DNA of 8,362 bases, taken from the NCBI GenBank assembly GCA_900545085.1, contig UQXU01000079.1:1-8362 (forward strand). Reading direction: 5' to 3'. The stretch is from an uncultured Eubacteriales bacterium (GTDB taxonomy: Bacteria; Bacillota; Clostridia; Christensenellales; Christensenellaceae). The notes beneath the pieces are model-generated. The model was given only the letters and a program-made list of their open reading frames with translations. It made no database searches and was not told where the DNA came from. Positions 1 to 5,604 of this stretch are shown here, piece by piece (within the stretch, counting starts at the first letter, position 1; the number at the start of each line of letters is the position of its first letter). A program made the position numbers and the translations under genes.

Positions 1-344
1 ATTCTGTTGTCGCCATGTGTCGAATAAACATGAGTTCTCCCTGAGCGCCCGATATAAACCATGCCTCCGCGCTTTATTTCCACTCTGTCTCCCGCCGCGA
101 TCAGCACGTCCGGCGGCGCAATTATAGTGTACATCTCATATGATTCAGGCAGGCTTTTCTCGTCTTTCGCTATGCTGCTCATTCTCTGCGAATATCTGTA
201 CAGACTGCACGGCACGTCTCTGTATATCACTTTCTCTTTCTCCGAGTATATTCCATCCGCGCCCTTCTCGCCCTCCACTCGGTACACAGTCAAGCTGTCC
301 TTGAAGAGCTTTTCAGCCGCTCTTTTTGCATTTTGTATTGTCAT
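1..344 (-). CDS. Head-closure (stopper) protein, SPP1 gp16-like, partial
   Basis: This frame opens at ATG 344-342 and stays open to the window edge, giving 114 codons without a stop, so the C-terminus is missing. The start overlaps the stop of the preceding adaptor gene in an ATGA (344-341), a typical translational-coupling junction. The protein has a short N-terminal helix, then beta-rich sequence: a 'VIYRDVPCSLYR' strand pair near residues 44-55, 'YTIIAPPDVLIAAGDRVEI' near 74-92, and a 'THGDN' segment at the visible end. That order (conserved Cys after a 'v.C.L' strand, then a hydrophobic strand, then a Gly-Asp turn) is characteristic of the small siphophage head-closure proteins that seal the connector after packaging. 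About 115-125 residues is usual, so little is probably missing. The assignment rests on pattern plus position after the adaptor. Another small neck or tail-completion protein is possible. Confidence 0.6.
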   Translation of the reverse strand, partial: MTIQNAKRAAEKLFKDSLTVYRVEGEKGADGIYSEKEKVIYRDVPCSLYRYSQRMSSIAKDEKSLPESYEMYTIIAPPDVLIAAGDRVEIKRGGMVYIGRSGRTHVYSTHGDNR

Positions 345-625
345 ATAAGTCTCCTGTATGAGCTCAGCAAATCTCTGAGCCTTAATCCGGAATCTCCCGC
401 ATACGTTAAGCTCACGTTCCCTTCCGTTATAGCAGCCACCGCATCTCCGTCCGCTATGTATTCCGCCGCCGCCCATTCCAACTCCTCAGGCAGACTTTTT
501 CTTTTTAGATAAGCGGCTATGGTTTTCACCGCCGCTTCGGTCTGTGCCGCCAGCTCGTCTGTTGCCTCACTCATGCCTCTGATTTCAGCTGCCATCTGCG
601 CTATCCTGGTTATCTGCTCCTGCAT
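341..625 (-). CDS. Head-tail adaptor (connector) protein, gp6/gp15-like
   Basis: This 94-residue protein is predicted to sit under the portal ring and join head to tail. It is mostly alpha-helical, with an acidic, Ala/Glu-rich N-terminal half. It ends in 'VSLTYAG' followed by 'LRDLLSSYRRLI'. A 'GdvSv.Y' strand followed by a final helix ending 'l..YRRL' is a recurring C-terminal pattern of siphophage adaptor proteins. The start at 625 is chosen because a GGGAG Shine-Dalgarno lies 6 bases upstream. The nearby ATG at 629-627 is in another frame, closes after 14 codons and is only 2 bases from that site. The gene lies 63 bases after the capsid gene and overlaps the next gene by 4 bases. Position and pattern agree, but the family is sequence-divergent, so a generic neck protein is the fallback. 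Confidence 0.62.
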   Translation of the reverse strand: MQEQITRIAQMAAEIRGMSEATDELAAQTEAAVKTIAAYLKRKSLPEELEWAAAEYIADGDAVAAITEGNVSLTYAGDSGLRLRDLLSSYRRLI

Positions 626-651
626 TCATGTCTCCCTTTGTTTTATTTCAT

Positions 652-676
652 GGCGGCCGATTTTGCCTCGACCGCC
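652..676 (-). promoter_or_regulatory. RNA stem-loop just after the capsid stop codon
   Basis: Read on the minus strand, GGCGGUCGA pairs with UCGGCCGCC around a 7-base loop (ggcaaaa). That gives a 9-bp stem with one G-U wobble, starting 12 bases after the capsid stop. The wobble pairs only in the minus-strand RNA; the plus-strand version would have a C-A mismatch, so the structure fits the coding transcript. No U-run follows, so it is not a standard intrinsic terminator. It more likely protects the capsid mRNA 3' end or lowers expression of the downstream neck genes. Function is inferred. Confidence 0.45.
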
Positions 677-688
677 TCCGGAGAGTTT

Positions 689-1780
689 TTACTTCACTAC
701 TACTGTAATTTCACCGCTTGACGCCACAGCTTTTCCGTCTACCGCCGCCGCCACGACTAGCTTTTTGCCCGCTGTCGATGCAGTTTCTATGCTGCTCTCG
801 GTCATCTTGGTAAATCCTGATAACTCTTCTCCGAAAGTTACACTCGCCGCTGTCGTATCTATCTTATAGTAATACTCTACGCCCGCTTTCATCGCAAGCT
901 CCGCTCCGGCTGCCGTTATGAGCGTGCTGCCGGCTGCGCTGCCTGCCTCGCTCGCTGCGCTAAGTACTCCTAAGCCTGATTGATAAGAATATATAGCGTC
1001 CTTTTTCATGTTGAGTACAAATGCGTCATAATACACTCGCCCTTCCACAAGCCAGCCGTTCATCCCCGGGGGGTTGTCGTGTACTTTATACTCCGCCAGC
1101 TTTTGAGGCGCGACCGTCGCGTCCGGATGTGCAATTATAAACTCACACCCAAACGGCAAATACTCCCCCGGCAGAACATATACGTCCATGCCGTCGGCCT
1201 TCGCTATGCTTCCCTCCGTCAGCATCGCCTGGGAGCTGTCCGCTCCGCGCACAAAATTCGAGTCCTGCTTGAGCTTAGTATAAAAATCTGCGCTCATGAA
1301 AATTACTCTGCCGTCCGTCCGCACCTTGTCGTTTGTCAGCTTTGCCGAAGCCTTGAGTATAGCTTCATACGCCCCGAGAGAATTGTCCGAGCCATGCGTA
1401 CCCGCAATATACATTTTCAGCAGTCTATGCTTGTCTATTTCGGGGAGCACCTCCTGATCTATCTGCCTTTTCAGCGCGAGACCTGCCGCCATCGCCATTT
1501 CCGTGTCGGCGTAATTCCCTCTGTCTATGCTGAACGTGAAGGATCTGTCCATGCTCAATTCAAGCTGCTGAGTAAAGTTATCCAGTTCGGCCGGAGTTCC
1601 GTATCTGTTTTCGCCCTCTCTTGCGTAATCTCCCATCGCGACCGTCGGCACAGAGTAGACGTACACCGTCTTAGCTCCTGTGAAGTCGTAATCTGAGTTC
1701 ACACCGGAATGCGTCAGCGCGCCAAGCGCAAACTTTTCATCAATTATATTCGAATACTTTGATGCGTAATTTACCGCCAT
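689..1780 (-). CDS. Major capsid protein, HK97 fold, with C-terminal extension
   Basis: This 363-residue protein builds the phage head shell. Residues 1-267 look like the capsid core of Firmicutes siphophages. The N-terminus 'MAVNYASKYSNIIDEKFAL' is typical. It is followed by 'VYVYSVPTVAMGDY' (39-52), a 'SFTFSIDRGNY' strand (80-90) that suggests the E-loop/P-domain region, a long helix near 93-119, and a closing strand near 245-267. After an Ala/Ser/Gly-rich linker (about 268-286) comes a small beta-type domain (about 287-363) ending 'GEITVVVK', which resembles the Ig-like or decoration domains found at capsid C-termini. The start is supported by GAGGAGGA about 6 bases upstream. The gene follows the scaffold gene by 19 bases. 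There is no N-terminal scaffold or protease fusion, which agrees with a separate scaffold gene and no maturation protease nearby. Capsid identity is strong; the fold of the extension is inferred. Confidence 0.9.
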   Translation of the reverse strand: MAVNYASKYSNIIDEKFALGALTHSGVNSDYDFTGAKTVYVYSVPTVAMGDYAREGENRYGTPAELDNFTQQLELSMDRSFTFSIDRGNYADTEMAMAAGLALKRQIDQEVLPEIDKHRLLKMYIAGTHGSDNSLGAYEAILKASAKLTNDKVRTDGRVIFMSADFYTKLKQDSNFVRGADSSQAMLTEGSIAKADGMDVYVLPGEYLPFGCEFIIAHPDATVAPQKLAEYKVHDNPPGMNGWLVEGRVYYDAFVLNMKKDAIYSYQSGLGVLSAASEAGSAAGSTLITAAGAELAMKAGVEYYYKIDTTAASVTFGEELSGFTKMTESSIETASTAGKKLVVAAAVDGKAVASSGEITVVVK

Positions 1781-1799
1781 ATTATTTCCTCCTCATGCT

Positions 1800-2213
1800 T
1801 CAGTTTCCGCGTCTATAAAATCCGCGAAGAAAATCATCTCTGATTTCGCGCTCGCCTTCCATGGGAGAATATCCCGGCGTCTTTTTGCGCACCGCGTCGC
1901 TCACTGCGCGATTGAATTCCTCAGAGAATCTATCCACGCGATCGTCCGTCTCCTGCTCCGTCTCTCCCGCGAGGAACTCAGCGAACGCCGACGGCATGTT
2001 AAGTTCCTCAAGCAAAGCCGCCGCCTGCGCTTCTCTCTTCATCCTGTTTAGCTCCCGCTCCAGCTCCTCCGCTCTGGCCTCCGCCTGAGCCAGCTTCCTT
2101 TCTATGGAAAATGTGCCGGATTCTTTTCTTATCTCCGGTTTATTCTGCTCCTCCTGTTCCCCATTCGCTTCTTTGCTAAATACTAGCCTCTCTCTGCCTT
2201 TGTTTTCCGTCAT
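1800..2213 (-). CDS. Capsid scaffolding protein, DUF4355-like
   Basis: This 137-residue, highly charged protein is predicted to guide procapsid assembly and then leave. After a disordered Glu/Lys-rich start, residues about 36-66 form a strong coiled-coil helix ('LAQAEARAEELERELNRMKR'). Next comes 'LLEELNMPSAFAEFLAG' (about 67-83), then an acidic stretch and a helix with 'FSEEFNRAVSDAVRK'. The C-terminus is basic ('FLRGFYRRGN'), as expected for the part that binds capsid protein. This order (coiled coil, then 'l..P..fa.fl', then 'f...f..av') is that of the DUF4355 phage scaffolds, which sit between portal and capsid genes as here. The start is set by AAGGAGGA 6 bases upstream. At 137 residues it is on the short side for the family. 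I see no protease motif. Confidence 0.82.
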   Translation of the reverse strand: MTENKGRERLVFSKEANGEQEEQNKPEIRKESGTFSIERKLAQAEARAEELERELNRMKREAQAAALLEELNMPSAFAEFLAGETEQETDDRVDRFSEEFNRAVSDAVRKKTPGYSPMEGEREIRDDFLRGFYRRGN

Positions 2214-2289
2214 ATTTCCTCCTTGTGTTGTTTACCCGCCTTTGTCCCGCTTGCGCGCTCCCATTTCTCATTTTGTGAAGTTGTTAGGT

Positions 2290-3579
2290 TTAATTCGGCT
2301 CTTTACTTGCTTTTATTTCATCTCCTTCCTCCATCCTCTCCTCTTCCTCCGCAGCGCTCACTCCGGTTACGCTCTCGAGCATTTCCCGCAGAGTCTTGTC
2401 GCTGACTATCCCGCGAAGCTTGTTCACAATATCCACTTGATTGCTCAGCTCCTGTGGCATATTCTTAATGTATTCCACGCTCACGTTGTGCGCCGGCTCT
2501 CCTATGTCCTCATTGTACAGCGCTTTTGCCGCCGATCTGATGAGTCTCATTCTGTTAAAAAGCCCTTTCTCCATTCCGGCGGCTTTTCTGGAAAATAACT
2601 GATCTATGCCCCAGAGCTTGTATCTGATTGCAACGCCCGAGCTTATACCCGAGAAGCATTCGTCAGTCAGATCCGGCACTCCGCAGACCTGCAATATGTC
2701 CGCTTTCAACGTAGCCTTATGATTTTGCATGGCTGCGTCGTTTATATTCTTAGTTATGTAGCTCGCCCCTCCGTCAGAAGGAACGGCTATCACTCTCTCC
2801 GTCCTCAGCACTTCCATGGTCTCCTCGTCGGGCTGCTCAAATCCGTTGAGTACAAGATAGGCATTGGCTATGGACTGCATATCATCCGCCGCGCCGGAAA
2901 GCGCAAGATTGTAAAGATCTATGTTTTCCATAGCAGCTTCAAAGTCTCCCATTCTGAACCTTCCGTTGACGTATTCCGTTACATTCGGCGCTTCAAACGG
3001 AGTTTCTACACTTCCCGTTATTTTCAGCTTGCCTCCGCTCATTTCGAACTGCCGCGTTCTGCCCGCTTCGTATATTTCTCCCATAAGCCGCGCATCCCTT
3101 GTGAAATATCTGACCGCGGCGATGGGCTCTCTGTCTATAGAGCCGGAATATATCACAAACGCCTTTCTCGGGTCGAGAGCACATATTTTTATTTTTTTGT
3201 CCTCGCTTATGTATACCAAATCATACCCTGCCCCGGCTATGGCCATATTCTGCGCAATCTCAAAGTTTACGCCGGCCTCGTCGTTCTCGTCAAAAATCCT
3301 GCCGAGAACTCTCTCCGCCGTAATGTTGGAGTATTTGTATTTAGGCGCCGCTCCGGCGAAATACCCCGTCGCCGTATCTACTATATACTTCGCCAAATTA
3401 GTATTGGCTCTGTTGTCCGGTCTGCCTCTCGCCGTTACGCCTTTGTTCACGCTGACATTGCCGAGATAATAGTCGAAGCATCGCTGTATCTTCGCTCCGT
3501 CTCTTCTGTGAGCCTCGATAATCTCCAATATCCGCGTGTCGTTTAGCTCGCTCTTGTCTAAAATATAGCTGTTTATCAT
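2290..3579 (-). CDS. Portal protein, SPP1 gp6-like
   Basis: This 429-residue protein is predicted to form the dodecameric ring at one capsid vertex through which the terminase pumps DNA. The N-terminus carries a family pattern: 'YYLGN' near 37-41, 'GRPDNRANTN' (52-61) and 'NLAKYIVDTATGYFAG' (61-76), matching the 'N.a.yivd...gYf.G' block of the SPP1-type portal family. The middle is beta-rich with long helices towards the C-terminus, and it ends in a very acidic tail ('EEEERMEEGDE'). Length is normal for compact members. The start at 3579 has a modest GAGG upstream; the ATG 11 bases earlier closes after four codons. It follows the large terminase gene by 30 bases. A 76-base gap separates it from the scaffold gene, where many SPP1-like phages instead carry a MuF minor head gene. 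Confidence 0.88.
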   Translation of the reverse strand: MINSYILDKSELNDTRILEIIEAHRRDGAKIQRCFDYYLGNVSVNKGVTARGRPDNRANTNLAKYIVDTATGYFAGAAPKYKYSNITAERVLGRIFDENDEAGVNFEIAQNMAIAGAGYDLVYISEDKKIKICALDPRKAFVIYSGSIDREPIAAVRYFTRDARLMGEIYEAGRTRQFEMSGGKLKITGSVETPFEAPNVTEYVNGRFRMGDFEAAMENIDLYNLALSGAADDMQSIANAYLVLNGFEQPDEETMEVLRTERVIAVPSDGGASYITKNINDAAMQNHKATLKADILQVCGVPDLTDECFSGISSGVAIRYKLWGIDQLFSRKAAGMEKGLFNRMRLIRSAAKALYNEDIGEPAHNVSVEYIKNMPQELSNQVDIVNKLRGIVSDKTLREMLESVTGVSAAEEEERMEEGDEIKASKEPN

Positions 3580-3609
3580 CTCGCCCTCATCTTTCTGATT
3601 TTTGATTTT

Positions 3610-4833
3610 TTATAGTTTCACGCTTCTCACTCTGCGAGATTTTCTCTCTCCTTCTATGGCATACCTAAGCGCGGCTATGGCGTCGTCCTCTCCCGGCGCG
3701 GGCTCGTCGTAATACTCCCCTGACCGACTGTCCTGCTGCCATCTCCATCCTCTCAGCTCCCTGATGAGATTGCTGCACTTTGAATCTATATATATCCTTC
3801 TCGATTTTAAATAATCTATCTGCGCCATTATGCTTCCCTTCTCCTTGCTTACGGGTACGGCGCGGTATCCCGCCGTGCGCCATGTGCGTATTCTGTCCGG
3901 CTCCGCACTGTCACAATACATCGTAATCCGCCTGCTTATGCCTCTTTCCCTCGCCAGCTCTATAAGCTCTCGCGTATCCTTTTCTCTGACGTACATTTCG
4001 TTTAATACGTATACATCTCCGTCCTTGAATCCAACCGTAAGTATTGCATTTGCATGGTTGAAGCCGAAATCCTGACCTATCGCGGCGCTGTCGTATTTCT
4101 CCGGATTGCCGTCGTTATCTCTGACCTCCCAGTTATACAGCACATTCGCTCCGGTCTCTCCCCATTCTCCTAAAGCATACACGGCATATCCCTGCGGATC
4201 CAGCTTCTTTCTCCGCTGCATCCTGCGATGATATGCCTTGTCGCAGAATGCGTTGTCCAAGTATGTCGTGCTGTGCGTAAAAACATCGCTGTCTTTTCTG
4301 TCAAAGAATACCTTTTTAATCCAGTGTGAAGACGACACGGGATTAAACGTAAGCTTAATCTGATAAAATAAATTCTCAGGCAGCTCTCCGCGGAGTCTGT
4401 CGTCCAGTATTTCCACATCCTCCTGAGAAAACTCCGTCGCCTCCTCCAGCCATATATCCGTCAGATTTCCCTTTGAGAAAGTCACGGATTTTATTTTTTC
4501 TCTCTGTCTCGCGTCGTTCATTCCGTAAAATATTATTGACGCTCCGTTTTTACACTTCATTTGCATAGGGCTGCGCGTTATTTCCCAGTATTTGCTCACT
4601 CCCATTCTGCGTATTGCACCTTCCAGGACCGCAAACGTGCTGTTCCTGTTGCTCGTTTCACTTTTTCTCATGCACATCAGATTTCTGCCCGGCTGCGACA
4701 TCAATCGAAGTATGTAAAACTGCGCCGTATCCACACTCTTCCCGCTTCCCGCGCCTCCTTTCAGCACGACATATCTCTTCCTGCATTCATGTACGGGTCT
4801 GAACGCCTCGTTAAATCTCACCGCCGGAGACAT
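3610..4833 (-). CDS. terL: Terminase large subunit (packaging ATPase and nuclease)
   Basis: This 407-residue motor protein pumps DNA into the procapsid and cuts the concatemer. The N-terminal ATPase domain shows a Walker A 'GGAGSGKS' (26-33), a Walker B 'LTDIWLEE' (124-131, with catalytic Glu at 130 or 131) and a coupling motif 'TFNP' (162-165). The C-terminal RNase H-like nuclease domain shows its acidic residues in 'GQDFGF' (Asp255), 'YCDSAEPDRI' (Asp308) and 'GEDDAIAALRYA' (Asp383/384). Both domains look intact. Length is slightly under the usual 420-450. The start at 4833 has AAGGTGG just upstream and lies 23 bases inside the end of the small-subunit gene, so the two subunits are probably translationally coupled. 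The motif set and SPP1-like neighbours suggest a headful (pac) enzyme, but packaging type is inference. Confidence 0.95.
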   Translation of the reverse strand: MSPAVRFNEAFRPVHECRKRYVVLKGGAGSGKSVDTAQFYILRLMSQPGRNLMCMRKSETSNRNSTFAVLEGAIRRMGVSKYWEITRSPMQMKCKNGASIIFYGMNDARQREKIKSVTFSKGNLTDIWLEEATEFSQEDVEILDDRLRGELPENLFYQIKLTFNPVSSSHWIKKVFFDRKDSDVFTHSTTYLDNAFCDKAYHRRMQRRKKLDPQGYAVYALGEWGETGANVLYNWEVRDNDGNPEKYDSAAIGQDFGFNHANAILTVGFKDGDVYVLNEMYVREKDTRELIELARERGISRRITMYCDSAEPDRIRTWRTAGYRAVPVSKEKGSIMAQIDYLKSRRIYIDSKCSNLIRELRGWRWQQDSRSGEYYDEPAPGEDDAIAALRYAIEGERKSRRVRSVKL

Positions 4834-5206
4834 ATTCCACCTTCATATTCAATTCTTCGTCCGCACTCGTACTGCCGATGTGTTTGAATATCAGCTCCGC
4901 CGCGCGTATCCTCTCCGATATGCTCGGCGGTCTCTTTTCTATTCCATAGCTTTTTACTCCTTTCTCCGTCATGCTCGTCAGCTCATACCCTATCATTTCC
5001 CCTCTCAATACTTCAGTCAATGTAGACAGCACTTCAGATTCAGTAGCTATTTTAGGTCTGCATTTCTTTGCCAGCCTCTTTCCCGCCTTTCGAGCATACG
5101 CTTTTGAATAACCCGCTTTGAGCGCCGCCCGATATTCATCGCCTGTCTCTCGATAGCATTTTTTAAACTCGTCCAGCCGCGCCGCCTTTTCCGCCTCGAC
5201 ATTCAA
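4811..5206 (-). CDS. terS: Terminase small subunit, Terminase_2-like
   Basis: This 131-residue protein is predicted to recognise the phage packaging site and load the large subunit. Residues 13-48 carry the DNA-binding helix pattern of the Terminase_2 family: 'FKKCYRETGDEYRAALKAGY' followed by 'SKAYARKAGKRL', that is, 'a...AGYs...a...g.rl'. The C-terminal half is helical ('ISERIRAAELIFKHIG', 95-110) and fits the oligomerisation region. The start codon is TTG at 5206-5204, supported by AAGGAGGA 7 bases upstream; the nearby ATG at 5202 is in a different frame. The 3' end overlaps the large-subunit gene by 23 bases. It is the first gene after the divergent control region, about 100 bases downstream of a consensus promoter's predicted start site. 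No HNH nuclease gene precedes it. Confidence 0.85.
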   Translation of the reverse strand: MNVEAEKAARLDEFKKCYRETGDEYRAALKAGYSKAYARKAGKRLAKKCRPKIATESEVLSTLTEVLRGEMIGYELTSMTEKGVKSYGIEKRPPSISERIRAAELIFKHIGSTSADEELNMKVEYVSGGEI

Positions 5207-5213
5207 CTCTGTT

Positions 5214-5221
5214 TCCTCCTT
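5214..5221 (-). promoter_or_regulatory. Shine-Dalgarno setting the TTG start of the small terminase gene
   Basis: On the minus strand this reads AAGGAGGA, a near-perfect anti-16S match, 7 bases before the TTG at 5206. No in-frame ATG is as well placed, so it decides the start. A strong site paired with a weak start codon may tune small-subunit dosage. Confidence 0.7.
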
Positions 5222-5224
5222 ATT

Positions 5225-5237
5225 TCACTTTTTGTGA
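5225..5237. promoter_or_regulatory. Operator-like palindrome 1 (TCAC-N5-GTGA)
   Basis: TCACTTTTTGTGA is a 13-bp site with perfect 4-bp arms. It lies in the leader of the terminase operon, just upstream of the Shine-Dalgarno of the small-subunit gene. It shares arms and spacing with four other sites in the same intergenic region, so it is a candidate binding site for the divergently encoded repressor. Here it could act as a roadblock rather than by blocking polymerase entry. Confidence 0.6.
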
Positions 5238-5293
5238 TGAATTTGCTTTTAGCACTTGACATATTGCTAATATATGCCTGTGTTTAAACTCAA

Positions 5294-5306
5294 TCACTCT
5301 CTGTGA
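5294..5306. promoter_or_regulatory. Operator-like palindrome 2, over the leftward start site
   Basis: TCACTCTCTGTGA is the most symmetrical copy; the symmetry extends to AATCAC-N5-GTGATT (5292-5308). It covers the predicted transcription start of the leftward promoter (about 5305). A bound repressor dimer would block initiation there. It is the likely highest-affinity site, by symmetry only. Confidence 0.7.
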
Positions 5307-5311
5307 TTAGC

Positions 5312-5340
5312 ATTATATCACTATATGTGTATGTTGTCAA
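5312..5340 (-). promoter_or_regulatory. Consensus sigma-A promoter for the terminase-capsid operon
   Basis: On the minus strand the -35 is TTGACA (5340-5335) and the -10 is TATAAT (5317-5312), separated by exactly 17 bp. Both boxes match the consensus at all six positions. The predicted start is near 5305, giving a leader of about 100 bases before the small terminase gene. A promoter this strong must normally be held off. Operator copy 3 fills its spacer, copy 2 covers the start site and copy 4 lies 10 bp upstream of the -35, so tight repression is the simple reading. Confidence 0.8.
5318..5330. promoter_or_regulatory. Operator-like palindrome 3, in the leftward promoter spacer
   Basis: TCACTATATGTGT has one mismatch to the TCAC-N5-GTGA symmetry. 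It lies wholly between the -35 and -10 boxes of the leftward promoter and directly abuts the -10. Its centre is 24 bp from copy 2, a spacing of a little over two helical turns that would allow cooperative contact. Confidence 0.62.
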
Positions 5341-5349
5341 CCCCTGTTT

Positions 5350-5362
5350 TCACTTTTTGTGT
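5350..5362. promoter_or_regulatory. Operator-like palindrome 4, upstream of the leftward -35
   Basis: TCACTTTTTGTGT has one mismatch in the arms and the same T5 centre as copy 1. It lies 10 bp upstream of the leftward -35, with its centre 32 bp (about three helical turns) from copy 3. Copies 2, 3 and 4 thus lie roughly on one face of the DNA across the promoter. Confidence 0.58.
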
Positions 5363-5412
5363 AATTATTTATCCGGACGCACCCTTCTCCCCCTCTTTCA
5401 TGCTAATACTGC

Positions 5413-5442
5413 TTGACTATAAAACACCTATTGTGATATAAT
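5413..5442 (+). promoter_or_regulatory. Extended -10 promoter for the repressor gene
   Basis: The -35 is TTGACT (5413-5418) and the -10 is TATAAT (5437-5442), with an 18-bp spacer. A TGA immediately before the -10 makes an extended TGN motif. The predicted start is near 5449, leaving a leader of about 155 bases before the repressor. Operator copy 5 lies in the spacer, which predicts negative autoregulation. A weaker alternative, TTGAAA (5461) with TTTAAA (5483), lies a little downstream. Confidence 0.65.
5424..5436. promoter_or_regulatory. Operator-like palindrome 5, in the repressor promoter spacer
   Basis: ACACCTATTGTGA has one mismatch to the shared arms and the same 5-base centre. It sits between the -35 and -10 boxes of the rightward promoter, mirroring the position of copy 3 in the leftward promoter. 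It stands alone, 74 bp from copy 4, so autorepression would be expected only at higher repressor levels. Confidence 0.55.
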
Positions 5443-5572
5443 TTTGTATAGATAAATTGTTTGAAAGTATTTTTATTGTCGTTTTAAATCGCAATTTTTG
5501 ACAGAAACGACTTTATCCTACTCCTCTTTAAATTGGGAAAATACCCGGTGATTTAATAACTCTAAGAAAGGA

Positions 5573-5593
5573 CGCGCTAGATCTATCAGCGCG
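5573..5593 (+). promoter_or_regulatory. Hairpin between Shine-Dalgarno and repressor start codon
   Basis: CGCGCT (5573-5578) pairs perfectly with AGCGCG (5588-5593) around a 9-base loop. The only purine-rich ribosome binding site, AAAGGA (5567-5572), lies 32 bases from the ATG at 5605, too far for normal initiation. Folding the hairpin would leave about 11 bases between them. The stem could therefore bring the site and start codon together, or it could limit repressor translation. No U-run follows, so it is not a terminator. Confidence 0.4.
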
Positions 5594-5604
5594 CGGTTTG
5601 TATC

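Noticed and set aside
1..348. Plus-strand open frame at the left edge with hydrophobic stretches
   Set aside because: The minus-strand frame in the same place has an ATGA-coupled start and head-closure pattern, and it continues the operon. The plus-strand frame is its shadow.
980..1696. Long open frame on the plus strand, opposite the capsid gene
   Set aside because: It is an antisense shadow of the capsid coding pattern. It has no ribosome binding site or recognisable motif, and its composition is Arg/His/Tyr-rich in the way antisense frames are.
2266..2278. TCTCATTTTGTGA, a look-alike of the operator motif in the portal-scaffold gap
   Set aside because: The right arm matches but the left arm has a mismatch, there is no promoter at this place and the site is isolated. 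One such match in 8 kb could be chance.
2719..3546. Long open frames on the plus strand, opposite the portal gene
   Set aside because: Two overlapping antisense frames exist here, which itself signals codon-bias artefacts. Neither shows a domain, a start signal or an operon context.
5256..5261. TTGACA on the plus strand as a rightward -35 box
   Set aside because: No acceptable -10 lies 16-18 bp downstream. The nearest TTTAAA is about 21 bp away, and any transcript would pass through the opposing promoter.
5498..5503. TTGACA closer to the repressor as an alternative -35 box
   Set aside because: The candidate -10 boxes are at the wrong distance (about 10 or 23 bp), so the extended -10 promoter at 5413-5442 is preferred.
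5207..5604. CRISPR-like or iteron origin reading of the repeated 13-bp motif
   Set aside because: The copies are inverted-repeat protein sites with irregular spacing, placed on promoter elements. There are no uniform spacers, no replication-initiator gene and no DnaA-box cluster that I could see.
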